Part shown: positions 47,601-55,575 of the stretch, in pieces | Layout: the number at the start of each line of letters is the position of its first letter | Position numbering within the stretch: the stretch's first letter is position 1 | Origin: Alentia gelatinosa | Taxonomy: Eukaryota > Annelida > Polychaeta > Phyllodocida > Polynoidae | DNA: 64,000 nt | Assembly (NCBI GenBank): GCA_950022655.1 | Contig: OX465581.1 | Span: 32,831,300 to 32,895,299, forward strand | Direction of reading: 5' to 3' | Translations under genes and position numbers: made by a program | The notes under the pieces: generated by a model | The model's input: the letters and a program-made list of their open reading frames with translations, nothing else | The model's database searches: none | What the model was told of the DNA's origin: nothing

Positions 47601-49982
47601 CAACTAGACTTTGAGGAGCTGTAAATTAGTTGTGTTGTATGATTTCTATTGTATTACATTTTTTTAAATTGAACTCATGACATGTATATTCCATGACAAT
47701 TGTTGTGTAATCGCAATTGGTATACGTGTGTTCTTCCGAGTCCATTTTTTCCCTATCCTCCTGTGCTTTATACAAATATATAAGTAAAGTATAGTCTCGC
47801 TTTCAAATCTGGTACAAATTATGTGAGGTAGGTATAAGGTGGTTTCTGGTAGTAGAAGATTACTTAAAATGTTTGGTCTTCTTTACTAATTTACCTGATG
47901 CCTCACGGTGCTAGTGTACCTGTGTGATATGGTATGCTCATATACAGTATGGTATTGTGACAACCAGGCTTGTATGCCATTGTTTATAAAATCCTATATG
48001 CAGTTAACCTGCCATTGTGCATTGCAAAGTAAATAAATAATAGTAATTATCTAATAACCTTATTGTGTTTGGTTTATGATGTGGGATTTAACTATATACT
48101 AGTCATCTAGTAAAGGTAGTCTATGGCAAATTCTAAATTTTGGGTGTTAGCAGTACGCAAGAGTTAGCAGTACGCGTGTTCCGATTTTCGCAAACCAAAA
48201 GTGTTAGCAGTACGCAAGAGTTAGCAGTACGCATGTCTCAATTTTCGCAAGGCCTAGGTGTTAGCAATACGCAAGAATTAGCTATACAAAAGAGTTAGCA
48301 GTACGCGAGCTATGAGGGTAGACTGGCATCCAGCTGCACTCCCAAGCATCTGTAGCTGCTTCATGTGGGAGGGTCACTCCATTACACTCTACTTGCATTT
48401 CTCTTGCAATTTTTATTCTGCTTCGTGGTGTTAAACTTGGGATACATAGATGACTAGGTCATCTGCATACTGAATGCTCTTACAGTAAGTCACAGTTTCA
48501 CATATACTAATTACATACAGAATAAAAAGCGGTGGACCCAGCACAGACCCTCTCTTGTTGTCGTTATGACTACAGACTGAAAATTTTCATAGTTTTTTTC
48601 CCCCCTCACTTATTATGAACAAAAATCGCCAAGTTTGGAGGTCTTATATTTTGCTGATAGTGTCCTGGTGTCAGGTTCTCATGTACAATCAGCACAAGCG
48701 AAAGATGATGTGATTGGTTGATGGTGATTAAGAGATAACAGTACAGTGACATAATAAGAGAAAACGGAGATGGCCGTTCGAGGTCTTTTAATGCCATAAA
48801 TACGTCCCGACGCCGCAGGCGGAGGGACGTATTTATGGCATAAAAAGGCCGAGAATGGCATCCCTACGGACTCAGTCAATACGTTTTCTTATTATTACAT
48901 ACCTAAATATTAAAAAAGGCCATTTTAGATACTTATTAAATGTACCAATTGACCCAATGGTCACAGTGCGCCCGAATATTCACTACGGGCGAACATTAAT
49001 TATCCTGCACCCCTAGCAGCAGCCTGAGCAGGTAGTATTTCATAGATGTTCGGCCATAGGTATGTAATAAGAGTTATTATTATATACCTATAGGCGAATG
49101 TCTATGAAATACTGCCCGCTGCTAGGGGTGCAGTAATAATAATGTCATTAAATTGTCATTATTTTATTGATTTAAGGCATATAATAATAAGCAAACGTCC
49201 TTACTGTGGGCAAAACGTTTCTCGTTCTCGGTCAGTCTTTGATTCCATACTGCCTTCCGCCCATGGCGTCAGGCAGTATGAAATCAAAGACTGACCTCGA
49301 ACAGGAACCGTTTCGTTCACAGTAAGAACGTTTCCTAATATTACAATCAGATCAAACGCTATTGACCTTAATTTCGGATAGATTCTCCAAATACACAGAT
49401 CTATAACTTGTATGCACATGACAGCCCATGATGTTGTGATTCGCAAAAACATGAATCCTTGACATTGAAATCGCCCCCCCCCCCCCCCGGCAAATACCGC
49501 GAAATTAACCGACTGCTCCCCCCTCAAACAACAATAACTCGACCTCTCCTCCTCTCGCCGTAAAATGAAATATGAACGCTTCCTTTACTAAAATAAGAAA
49601 AAATCCATACATACAAAGCCCAATTAGTACATCTCGAAACAGAACAAACTGAGTGCTTGAGCGGTCTGGCAAACCAGGGGAGCGCACGACTGATTGATTG
49701 ACAGTATGACGTCACTTATAAGTCAAGTTCGCAGTCAGCTGGGTTCACAACGCTCACGAGAGAGTGACACTGGCTGGTGACTTCGTCCTTCTTCAATTTA
49801 AACCATTTCACTGATTTTCAAACAACGATAAGCAATTGACAATTTAAATTACACCTCCTGTGTAATCTTCACAACTTAAATACTGTTTGATAATATAATA
49901 CTAACCTAACATGAGGGCTAGTGTTTAGAACCTGCGTAGATAGGTGCCGTACTTCTTGCAGACGTCGGAAGAGAGCCGCCAT
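35687..49982 (-). CDS. ISCA2: Mitochondrial iron-sulfur cluster assembly 2, four exons, complete
   Basis: ISCA2 is an A-type carrier needed for mitochondrial [4Fe-4S] protein maturation, working with ISCA1 and IBA57. Exons on the minus strand are 49982-49906, 40957-40846, 36371-36256 and 35861-35687, all GT/AG and in phase, giving 159 aa (human 154). Exon 1 ([17 protein letters not shown]) is a typical Arg-rich mitochondrial presequence. Exon 2 ends LLDDSCVK. Exon 3 has [20 protein letters not shown] with the first conserved Cys. Exon 4 has [18 protein letters not shown] and the C-terminal [12 protein letters not shown] with the two other cluster Cys. A TTTATT (AATAAA on this strand) near 35,530 is a likely polyA signal. 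Intron 1 (8.9 kb) hosts an entire pogo transposon. It is divergent from the PKC gene. Confidence 0.96.
35948..36074. mobile_element. Short MITE, TATCCTACCCC family, copy 2
   Basis: TTATCCTACCCC on the left, GGGTAGGATC on the right; interior TATAAATCTCCATAGACTTA matches 18134-18282. It fills much of the 394-bp ISCA2 intron 3. Confidence 0.7.
36655..37081 (+). mobile_element. Probable solo LTR of a Ty3/gypsy-like element
   Basis: Starts TGTGGCGCCC and ends GTACTACA, with a TATATAAGA box at about 36,800 and AATAAA at about 37,030, the order of an LTR. Block order (CCAGGTGGCG, GAAGTGACAT, TATATAAG, GACTGGGCTGGGAACACCTC) matches the LTR at 42470-42776. The 5-bp flanks GCTAC and GCTGT do not match well. 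It lies in ISCA2 intron 2. Confidence 0.6.
37905..38651 (-). pseudogene. LINE reverse transcriptase fragment, decayed
   Basis: On the minus strand 38651-38262 reads as the region upstream of the RT core (SNKSSGI). After a frame break, 38171-37905 contains the catalytic block [20 protein letters not shown] and a degraded YADD box (HEDDLVLVV). Stops and frameshifts separate the parts, so it is dead. It is a non-LTR element of the Jockey/CR1/RTE-like broad group. It lies in ISCA2 intron 2, same strand as the gene. Confidence 0.8.
41141..41518. mobile_element. piggyBac-like MITE relative
   Basis: CCCTTTAGCGCCGGG and CCCGGCGCCAATGGG form imperfect TIRs. The right half repeats CACCCGGC.A..CTCG.TGATGCCTTAA units, the GATGCC palindrome type of this family. 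Its left subterminal block (GGCCGGGTAGTAGTAACAGT, then ATACCGCCAGGGGACGGGT) is also found near 40,288-40,330 and 52,638. The flanks TTAT/ATAA are not a clean TTAA duplication. It lies in ISCA2 intron 1. Confidence 0.6.
42104..42248 (+). repeat. 15-bp minisatellite GATGGCAYYCCTCMT
   Basis: About nine imperfect units. It is open in several frames on both strands, which explains the overlapping ORFs here (for example 42005-42274, reading as DGTPxDG repeats). It lies in ISCA2 intron 1. No independent evidence that it is translated. Confidence 0.85.
42470..42776 (-). mobile_element. LTR with adjacent primer-binding-like sequence
   Basis: Read on the minus strand it starts TGGAGGGCCC, has CCACTAGGTGGCGTC, a TATATAAAC box, GACTGGGCTTGGACCACCTC and CAATAAAG, and ends GTGTACTACA. 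It is followed immediately by TTAGTGGCAGCAGTG, which looks like a primer-binding start. The internal region is lost within about 150 bp. Same family as 36655-37081. Confidence 0.6.
42985..43260 (-). pseudogene. LINE reverse transcriptase N-terminal fragment
   Basis: Reads [20 protein letters not shown], then a diverged DLEKAYD motif ([15 protein letters not shown]) and LLGRILSFI, the finger region of Jockey-like reverse transcriptases. It ends before the catalytic block. The key Asp of the first catalytic motif is replaced (YFYLEK), so it is non-functional. Confidence 0.75.
44490..44830 (+). repeat. Poly-T tracts followed by TTTTTTGGGACA tandem units
   Basis: T runs broken by CAAA/CAATT (44,500-44,640), then about eight irregular units of ACTTTTTTGGGACAA, some with CACATTCTT (44,640-44,830). 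It lies in the 5' part of the transposon, just before the transposase start, and explains the Phe/Lys-rich ORFs on both strands. Confidence 0.85.
44934..47624 (+). CDS. Pogo-like transposase, four coding exons, intact frame
   Basis: Exons 44934-46065, 46258-46856, 47013-47188 and 47327-47624 splice by GT/AG into 734 aa. The first ATG follows an AG at 44931-44932, implying a 5' UTR exon. Order: psq-type helix-turn-helix ([19 protein letters not shown], then [16 protein letters not shown]); start of a CENP-B-type domain ([13 protein letters not shown]); a low-complexity insert of two heptad arrays; the rest of that domain ([16 protein letters not shown]); and a DDE_1 core with [22 protein letters not shown] and [12 protein letters not shown]. 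After splicing, the second and third Asp are 35 residues apart, as in pogo/Tigger. The C terminus is acidic ([12 protein letters not shown]). No inactivating change was seen, so it could be recently active. Whether the insert is retained in mRNA is unknown. Confidence 0.88.
45291..45541 (+). repeat. 21-bp minisatellite encoding APSTSAA heptads
   Basis: Twelve nearly identical units of GCGCCGTCGACATCTGCAGC(A), the last ones with GTG for GCG. All six frames are open because the unit is a multiple of three without stops, so openness alone does not prove coding. Within the transposase frame it reads (A/V)PSTSAA. Confidence 0.95.
45672..45910 (+). repeat. Second 21-bp minisatellite encoding SPGASAA heptads
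   Basis: Eleven to twelve units of TCTGCTGCGTCACCGGGTGC(T), with diverged edge units and a nearly identical core. It has the same period as the array 130 bp upstream but a different sequence. In the transposase frame it reads SPGASAA. Confidence 0.95.
48146..48311 (-). repeat. Subterminal transposon array of GTTAGCAGTACGC
   Basis: Six copies in direct repeat, spaced irregularly, the last being the terminal repeat itself. Inverted copies lie at 44,058-44,180. Candidate binding sites for the transposase. Confidence 0.85.
48318..48560 (-). pseudogene. LINE reverse transcriptase catalytic fragment
   Basis: On the minus strand it reads [18 protein letters not shown], then [14 protein letters not shown]. 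After a stop and frame break comes [10 protein letters not shown]. These are the catalytic blocks of a Jockey/CR1-like RT. It ends where the pogo transposon begins. Its relation to the N-terminal fragment at 42985 is uncertain, because on this strand the order is reversed. Confidence 0.75.
48751..48897. repeat. Long hairpin 1 of 3 in ISCA2 intron 1
   Basis: ATGCCATAAATACGTCCC pairs with GGGACGTATTTATGGCAT around a 15-nt loop that is itself GC-rich. Outer arms ATAATAAGAGAAAACG and CGTTTTCTTATTAT also pair. Total about 147 bp. Confidence 0.9.
49005..49133. repeat. Long hairpin 2 of 3 in ISCA2 intron 1
   Basis: CTGCACCCCTAGCAGC pairs exactly with GCTGCTAGGGGTGCAG, and AGTATTTCATAGA with TCTATGAAATACT. 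ATAGGTAT..AATAA pairs with TTATT..ATACCTAT near the loop. An 11-nt bulge (AGCCTGAGCAG) is present on one side. Confidence 0.9.
49193..49333. repeat. Long hairpin 3 of 3 in ISCA2 intron 1
   Basis: CTTACTGTG pairs with CACAGTAAG. The inner stem TCAGTCTTTGATTYCATACT, continuing TGCCT, pairs with AGGCAGTATGAAATCAAAGA, continuing CTGA. Loop about 16 nt. Confidence 0.9.
49440..49500. repeat. Poly-C tract
   Basis: A run of about 17 C at 49,472-49,488 in the ISCA2 intron 1, 420 bp from exon 1. Confidence 0.9.
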
Positions 49983-50421
49983 CTTTACGTAAACATCAGA
50001 ATGTGACTGGAGGGGTCTTAGTGCTAAAAAATCAGTGAATGTAAGCACAACTTTCATATAATGAAATATTCCGAAGAATGTAGAATACGAATGTAAAATT
50101 ATTTTCATTTTCAACACATCTTATGGACTTTGACCTGCCCTCTGCAATATCATGTAATACGGATTGATCAGAATCTGACATTTATTTTCACGGTTTTATG
50201 GGGCAATATTGATCGGCGCCTGCGCTCACCTGCTTTAGGGTGCATTATGGGATACATTATTAGTTTCCGTAATGGTTTCCTCTAAATTTTGACAGAAGGA
50301 TGAGGGGTTCCTGGGATTTGGGACATTTGCACTAGTTCAGCGGTTGTCTAGCGCGCTGTTGTCGCTGTTTGGTGCAGCTTTACACTTCGAAGTGTGATTT
50401 GGCCGAGATCAACCGAGCAAC
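49983..50421. promoter_or_regulatory. Shared divergent promoter region of ISCA2 and the PKC gene
   Basis: 439 bp separate the two start codons, so both 5' UTRs and core promoters must fall here unless upstream UTR exons exist. No TATA box is placed for either gene. GCATTATGGGATACATTATT and the palindrome ACACTTCGAAGTGT (50,382-50,396) are noticeable. Which elements are functional is not visible from sequence. Confidence 0.6.
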
Positions 50422-51231
50422 ATGGTGTTCTTCAACGGATCTATGAAGTTGAAAATCTTCGAGGCGGTCGACCTCAAACCGACTAATTGTGCAACTCGTC
50501 TTTCTATGGGAGGCAACAAAAATTTACAATTAATCGACCCTTACATATCCGTGGATGTCGACGAAATTCCTGTGGCCAGAACTACTACAAAACCCAAAAC
50601 TTTTAAACCTATATGGAATGAGGAGTTCACCTCGGAAATTCACAACGGCCAGGGTATAGGAATGACAGTGTTTCACGATGCTGCCATACCGCCGGATGAG
50701 TTCGTTGCGAACTGTTCTCTGGCGTTTGAAGACATTCTGTCGGGAAAGCCAGGTGCAGATATATGGGTAAGTTATTGAATTGTGTGGATAAAACTGAGGC
50801 GACATGTCAAACACAGATGAAAGGCACTGTCTGGCAATGCAATGACACAGATAGTTGCCCTGCAGGTTTCAGGAGGCCGGAATGTTTGTAAATATGTTAA
50901 TGATATGACACGAGTGACAGTTTACACACCGTGGTAGTGTTAACCGCGATGTAGATCTATTTGTAGAATCATGTACTTAGACATAGTGTCCTATTCATGT
51001 GTTGAAACCATTGTCGGACAATTGCTAGCCATATTACCTCCCAAGTTAACTGTTTAATTTTGAAGTCATACTTTGAGTGAAATGCATCCATGGTAGCGTG
51101 TATGTCACTATACTATAATGGACCATCTAATATGCCTATGTTATTTCACGTTGTCCATCCTGCACAGGTTGACCTAGAGCCCAATGGGAAGATCCACCTC
51201 ACGATCGAGCTCAGCGGGTCATCGTCAGAAG
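50422..51231 (+). CDS. Novel-type protein kinase C (epsilon/eta group), first two coding exons
   Basis: nPKC epsilon/eta are diacylglycerol-activated, calcium-independent Ser/Thr kinases with an N-terminal C2-like domain, tandem C1 domains and a kinase domain. Exon 1 (50422-50766) encodes [46 protein letters not shown] and [11 protein letters not shown], the C2-like domain. Exon 2 (51168-51231) continues [20 protein letters not shown]. Both exon 2 borders are AG/GT and it ends in phase 1. The C1 and kinase exons were not found before 64,000, so the following intron is probably over 12 kb and the gene leaves the window. Orthology to PRKCE versus PRKCH cannot be decided from C2 alone; invertebrates usually have one such gene. 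The start is supported by AACATGG context and by the family's MV(V/F)FNG start. Confidence 0.93.
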
Positions 51232-54200
51232 GTAAAGTCTACCCTAACCAGGGTAATTACTCTTTTCATTATTAATATTTGTAAAATATCTTAGCCAGTC
51301 CACACTAACAAATGTGTTTAGATTCGTGTCCTTAATATAACTTATACGATTGCAATGGTCCATGTCAGTCGTTGTTTGAAAGTGCAAACATTGTCATTTT
51401 AAAGATATTTGAAATACTAACGGCATGATGACATTAAGGGGTATAACCGTACTAATTGCACCCTTATCTAACTATACATTTATTATAGAACTCCCCCGAA
51501 GTAACATGGTTTGATCTTAATAAAAACCTAGTATAGGCATACGCAAACCATAACATGCATCATCGTAGGCACAGCATATTTCATTATACATAGGACATAT
51601 GACATAGATAAAAATCTTTTTAAGAAACACATAAACACATACAACATTGTTCTTTAGTTGTAGAAGAGCTTGGTAATTATGATGGTCCATTTATATACCG
51701 ATTACTGTTTTCTTCCTTTGTCCCATATTTCTCTAAAATATGGAAATAGCGAGAAGAATTCTTACTTCAATACAACATCGGCACACATCACCCTGCTACT
51801 TGACCGGTATTTGGTGTGATATGGCTGATAGATATACGAAATCCGGACCAAATCGGTATAACTCTAGTTACAAATTGCTTTAGCCCGAAAATGCATATCG
51901 TTTTATCAAACTGACATTGACACAACTTTGCTACATGTTTTTGGTATAAAATACTGGTATGTGCTTGTGTTCTATTTTTTTCTGCTGAAATATCAAGCAA
52001 TCTTTCTGATATAATTCTAACAATAGTCGAGCAATAGACTTCTATGTGCCTAATAGCCTGAACGTGGGATGGCTTTGAGCTTCATTTATTTTGATTTCAA
52101 GCTTAAACTGCCTTGCCTCAGTGTGCTTTAAATCACCAGCTTTGAGGCCAGCATTGTTTGACCAAACCCCGCAGAGACAGATTCCTACTATGATATATGA
52201 AAATAAATGGAAACCAAACTCATTTACTAAATAGGCAGGGCTCCAGGGTCATACAGTCTGAAACGAAATAGGAATTAGATTCTGAAGCTGTATAATATTC
52301 ATTTCAAATAAGAAAGTGTGAAATATTCGGCATGATGACATTAATGGCTTCTCTAAATCATTTTGATTGCATTGAACATAAGTCCCTTTGAGTCATAGCA
52401 GTGATAAAGGGGTTCAAAGGAAGCCAACAACAAACCCTATGGTCATCCTACTGCTCTCCTTTCATTATTCTGAATTTTACTACTTTCTTATGAATGGATA
52501 TTAGCCACGCATTTAAACCGGCCGTCTGATAGCTGACTGTAAGCCAGTCTAAATAAACGACATAAAAACAGTAGTTTTAGACATGGCTTAACCCTATCAC
52601 GCCGGATGCCCGGTACAGTGGCACATGCATGGAGCCGGGTAATAGTTCCAGTGATTACCGCTAATGACATGTGACCCTTAATACTCTTTTGTATATGTCA
52701 CCTACAAATTTTAAATATTTTTAAAACCCGGATATTTTGTAAATGATGCCTCAAGGCACCACCCGGCCAGCCCTGGTTGATCCCTCAAGGCATCGTGAAT
52801 GGGTTAACAATACAATATTCTTGCCAGGAACTGAGAAAGTGCTAAATAAATAGATAAGTGTTGTACTAAATACCTAAACGACCAAATTAGTTAGTCACGA
52901 TACATTTTTTTTAAAGATGATACCTACCTGTAACCTTATACATGAAAATGGTATACATTTACTAGGCATTTTACCAAGTTCCGTTAAAGACGAAGCTAAC
53001 TGGTCTAAAGGAAGTATCCTTTACAGACATATGACATGAGAAGCCTAGGTTATGTTAACATATTTTGGTCTACTTCCTATTCTATCCTCGTTTTCTTTAT
53101 TTTAGATAACAAGCCCACGTCAATCAACTGATAATATATTCTGAAACGTGACATCCTCATCCTCACGAGTAGTGGAATACTAGAAAAAAAATTGTGCTAT
53201 TGCCTTCATCTATTGCATATAAGGGACTTAGACGTGTTTAGGTGATCCGTTCAGATCCCATCATTCCAGGATATCTGAATGATGACTTATGAGACCTATG
53301 TCGAATAGTCTTCCTTGACCAGGCCCAGGTTAATCTTAATCAATTGTCCATACTAAAATCTCAAGAGCAGATGACATGGGATAGTTATTTTTCTAGAGGA
53401 CCTTTTATCAGGTTGGAGATCTCTATTTGATAAAATACTTTGATAATGTCGCTCAAACGCGCGCCAGCCTTATATGGCACTTTATTGTTTTTTACTCAGT
53501 GAGGGGCACTAAACAGAATGCTATCATGTATCGTTTTCAATTGAAAAAAAAAGAGATTTAATAACGTAGGTATTTATATCAGTGGTCCTCGTCTTCGGCT
53601 ATAATTGTAGATTTGTGAAATCAGATCACAGTCCTACCAAACATGACGAAACAGACATCTCAGAATATACCACATTTTCTGCAAACACGAATACTTTGAC
53701 ACATACAACTTACAAAAATATAATAAGTTCGTTATGTGTTACACAGTCTGCAATTGACAAATCCCTCATATCGCCAGCTACAAACCAGTAGAGTAGTAGC
53801 TTAGTTGTTTTTGCTTAAATGTCACCCACAATTTTATCTAACAATGCTGTTCTAATCTTTCCAAGACACCGCCATTGGATATACTCCTGGTAAGTGGTCG
53901 CTGGCCGAAGGTGTATGAGCCTTGGCCAGCCTCTTGAACTAGTATAGTTGTAGCTGCTGTTAGACTTTTCCTCACACGTTCGTACCAGTAGAGTTACACC
54001 TATATTGTTCCCCTGCTCTCTATTCCTCAGTTGCCCTTTTCCTGTGATCAAGGTTTCCACGGAACTGCGATAACCATAGAGTGACAGAAATAGGTAACCC
54101 ATAGTTAACAAAGAAAACTATGCCAGTGGTATACATGTTAATCTTAAGTATGAAACCATCTTCCAATATCAAGATCTCTCGAACAAATTTGAAGTATCTT

Positions 54201-55350
54201 TTTGGATACATCCAGGTATATGTTTTACGATTTAGATAATTTGCTTTGCGTATGTGTGTCGTTGTGCCTTTCTGTTGTATTTGTTTTCCTGTAGTCACAT
54301 CTCAACCCTAGAGTGAACAACTCGTAGAAAATGACCATAAATAGCATGGCCAATAGGTGAAATATACGCATGTCAGTAACGTCCCTTTACAATATCTAAC
54401 CTGGTGGAAGCACAGGCTACCGCTATATCCTGTTATTCCTTGTGAGGGATTTCTTTAAGAAATAGTCACAGCATATGAGTTAGCAAAGAAGACTTTATTT
54501 CAGCTCATGCCATAGTATCTTTCTAAACTTATCACTCTTCTGGCCTTGGAGATCGAAGCATTTCACTATTTGTCATGTTTTAAGTGTCTTGTCTTTGTGG
54601 GTATAGTGTTCACGAGATGCATATCTACTTAGACTTACGAGCATTGCTATAGCTTTTTAAGTACCATTTTCAATTAAATCACAGAATGGCTCCCTGGATT
54701 TCATTCTTGATATTCTAGAATTATAGGCCAAAATTGATATAGGAAACCAGACTGTGCATAGAAACTACTGAATAATTTACTCCTTTTGCCAATGTTTTAA
54801 CATCGGTGAAATCGTGAGTAGATAAGAAATAGTTGCCATTTATATCCTTGTGTATTTAAAAAAAAACTTACTCAAGAAATGAGATTGATAAATTTCACTG
54901 GAGGCTGATAAACCTCAGACGATATGTATGGAAGAACTCTTTACTGCATAAACCATGGAACATCATAATGGTTCTAGTAGCATGCTTGAATTGATAGTTT
55001 ATTATGTTTTATCACAGAAAAGTCTAGATAAGGTAATTGCACTTTCCAGAAAGGAAAACTAAAGGAAACTCAATTATCACGCCTTCGATATATACGAATG
55101 AAATAGTGAAATAATAGAAACCCACTTCAACACGTCCTTGAATAAAGAGGTTAGTCTGTCATACTTTGATGGTTAGTGACTTTGATTATTTATTAGGCGA
55201 AAGTTCTAAGTGTGGATACAAATATCTACAGCTTAAACGGAGCTTCGTAAAAAGTTTAATTACAGGTGGCCATAGTAGTCAGGATTGATGCTGCCCAAAC
55301 ATATATTCTGCTATAACTGGTAAAACGTAGTATGATCGGCCCGATTAGGA
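51232..55350. other. PKC intron 2 or flank: no exon recognised
   Basis: AT-rich sequence with short ORFs only. The 98-aa minus-strand ORF at 53815-54111 has no recognised motif. One piggyBac-like MITE (52592-52803) is the only bounded element I could identify. Confidence 0.45.
52592..52803. mobile_element. piggyBac-like MITE with intact TTAA duplication (212 bp)
   Basis: TTAA at 52588-52591 and 52804-52807 flank CCCTATCACGCCGG and CATCGTGAATGGG. Two GATGCCTCAAGGCA / GATCCCTCAAGGCATC palindromes lie at the right end. It is the shortest and clearest member of the family in this window. Confidence 0.8.
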
Positions 55351-55352
55351 GT

Positions 55353-55575
55353 GCGGAGTTAGGTCGGTAGTTAAAGCATTGGATGAGTTATTACAAGTTT
55401 GAGCGTTTCAGTCCCACTGCAGCCACCTTTCCCAGGAGTGGTATAGCCAATGTTTTATGAAGACGTGGTTATGACATCTCTAACACAAGCCGTTTGACGG
55501 TTCAAAACGTAGGAATAGGCCTGGAGGTGGGTAAAAAGTTAAGACGTGGCTATGACACCTCCTAACACAAGCTGA
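55353..55575 (+). mobile_element. tRNA-like SINE trace with duplicated tail
   Basis: AGTTAGGTCGGTAGTTAAAG, continuing CATTGG, resembles a tRNA A box region. About 35 bp later GAGCGTTTCAGTCCCACTGC resembles a degenerate B box. It is followed by two copies of AGACGTGGYTATGACAYCTC (55461 and 55542) with TAACACAAGC after each. Too diverged to be a functional tRNA gene. Confidence 0.45.

Larger units (their letters stand above)
44058..48311 (+). mobile_element. Pogo-like DNA transposon, apparently complete
   Basis: CTCGCGTACTGCTAAC at 44058-44073 is exactly inverted at 48296-48311 (one more base, G/C, also pairs). TA occurs at the right border and three bases outside the left one. Additional GTTAGCAGTACG motifs lie inside both ends (two to three at left, six at right). 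The element contains one multi-exon transposase gene, a long T-rich block before it and AATAAA at about 48,032 after it. It sits in ISCA2 intron 1 on the opposite strand and abuts a LINE fragment on its right. Confidence 0.85.

Noticed and set aside
55353..55430. Functional tRNA gene
   Set aside because: The A and B boxes are degenerate and no cloverleaf closes, so it is better explained as a SINE remnant.
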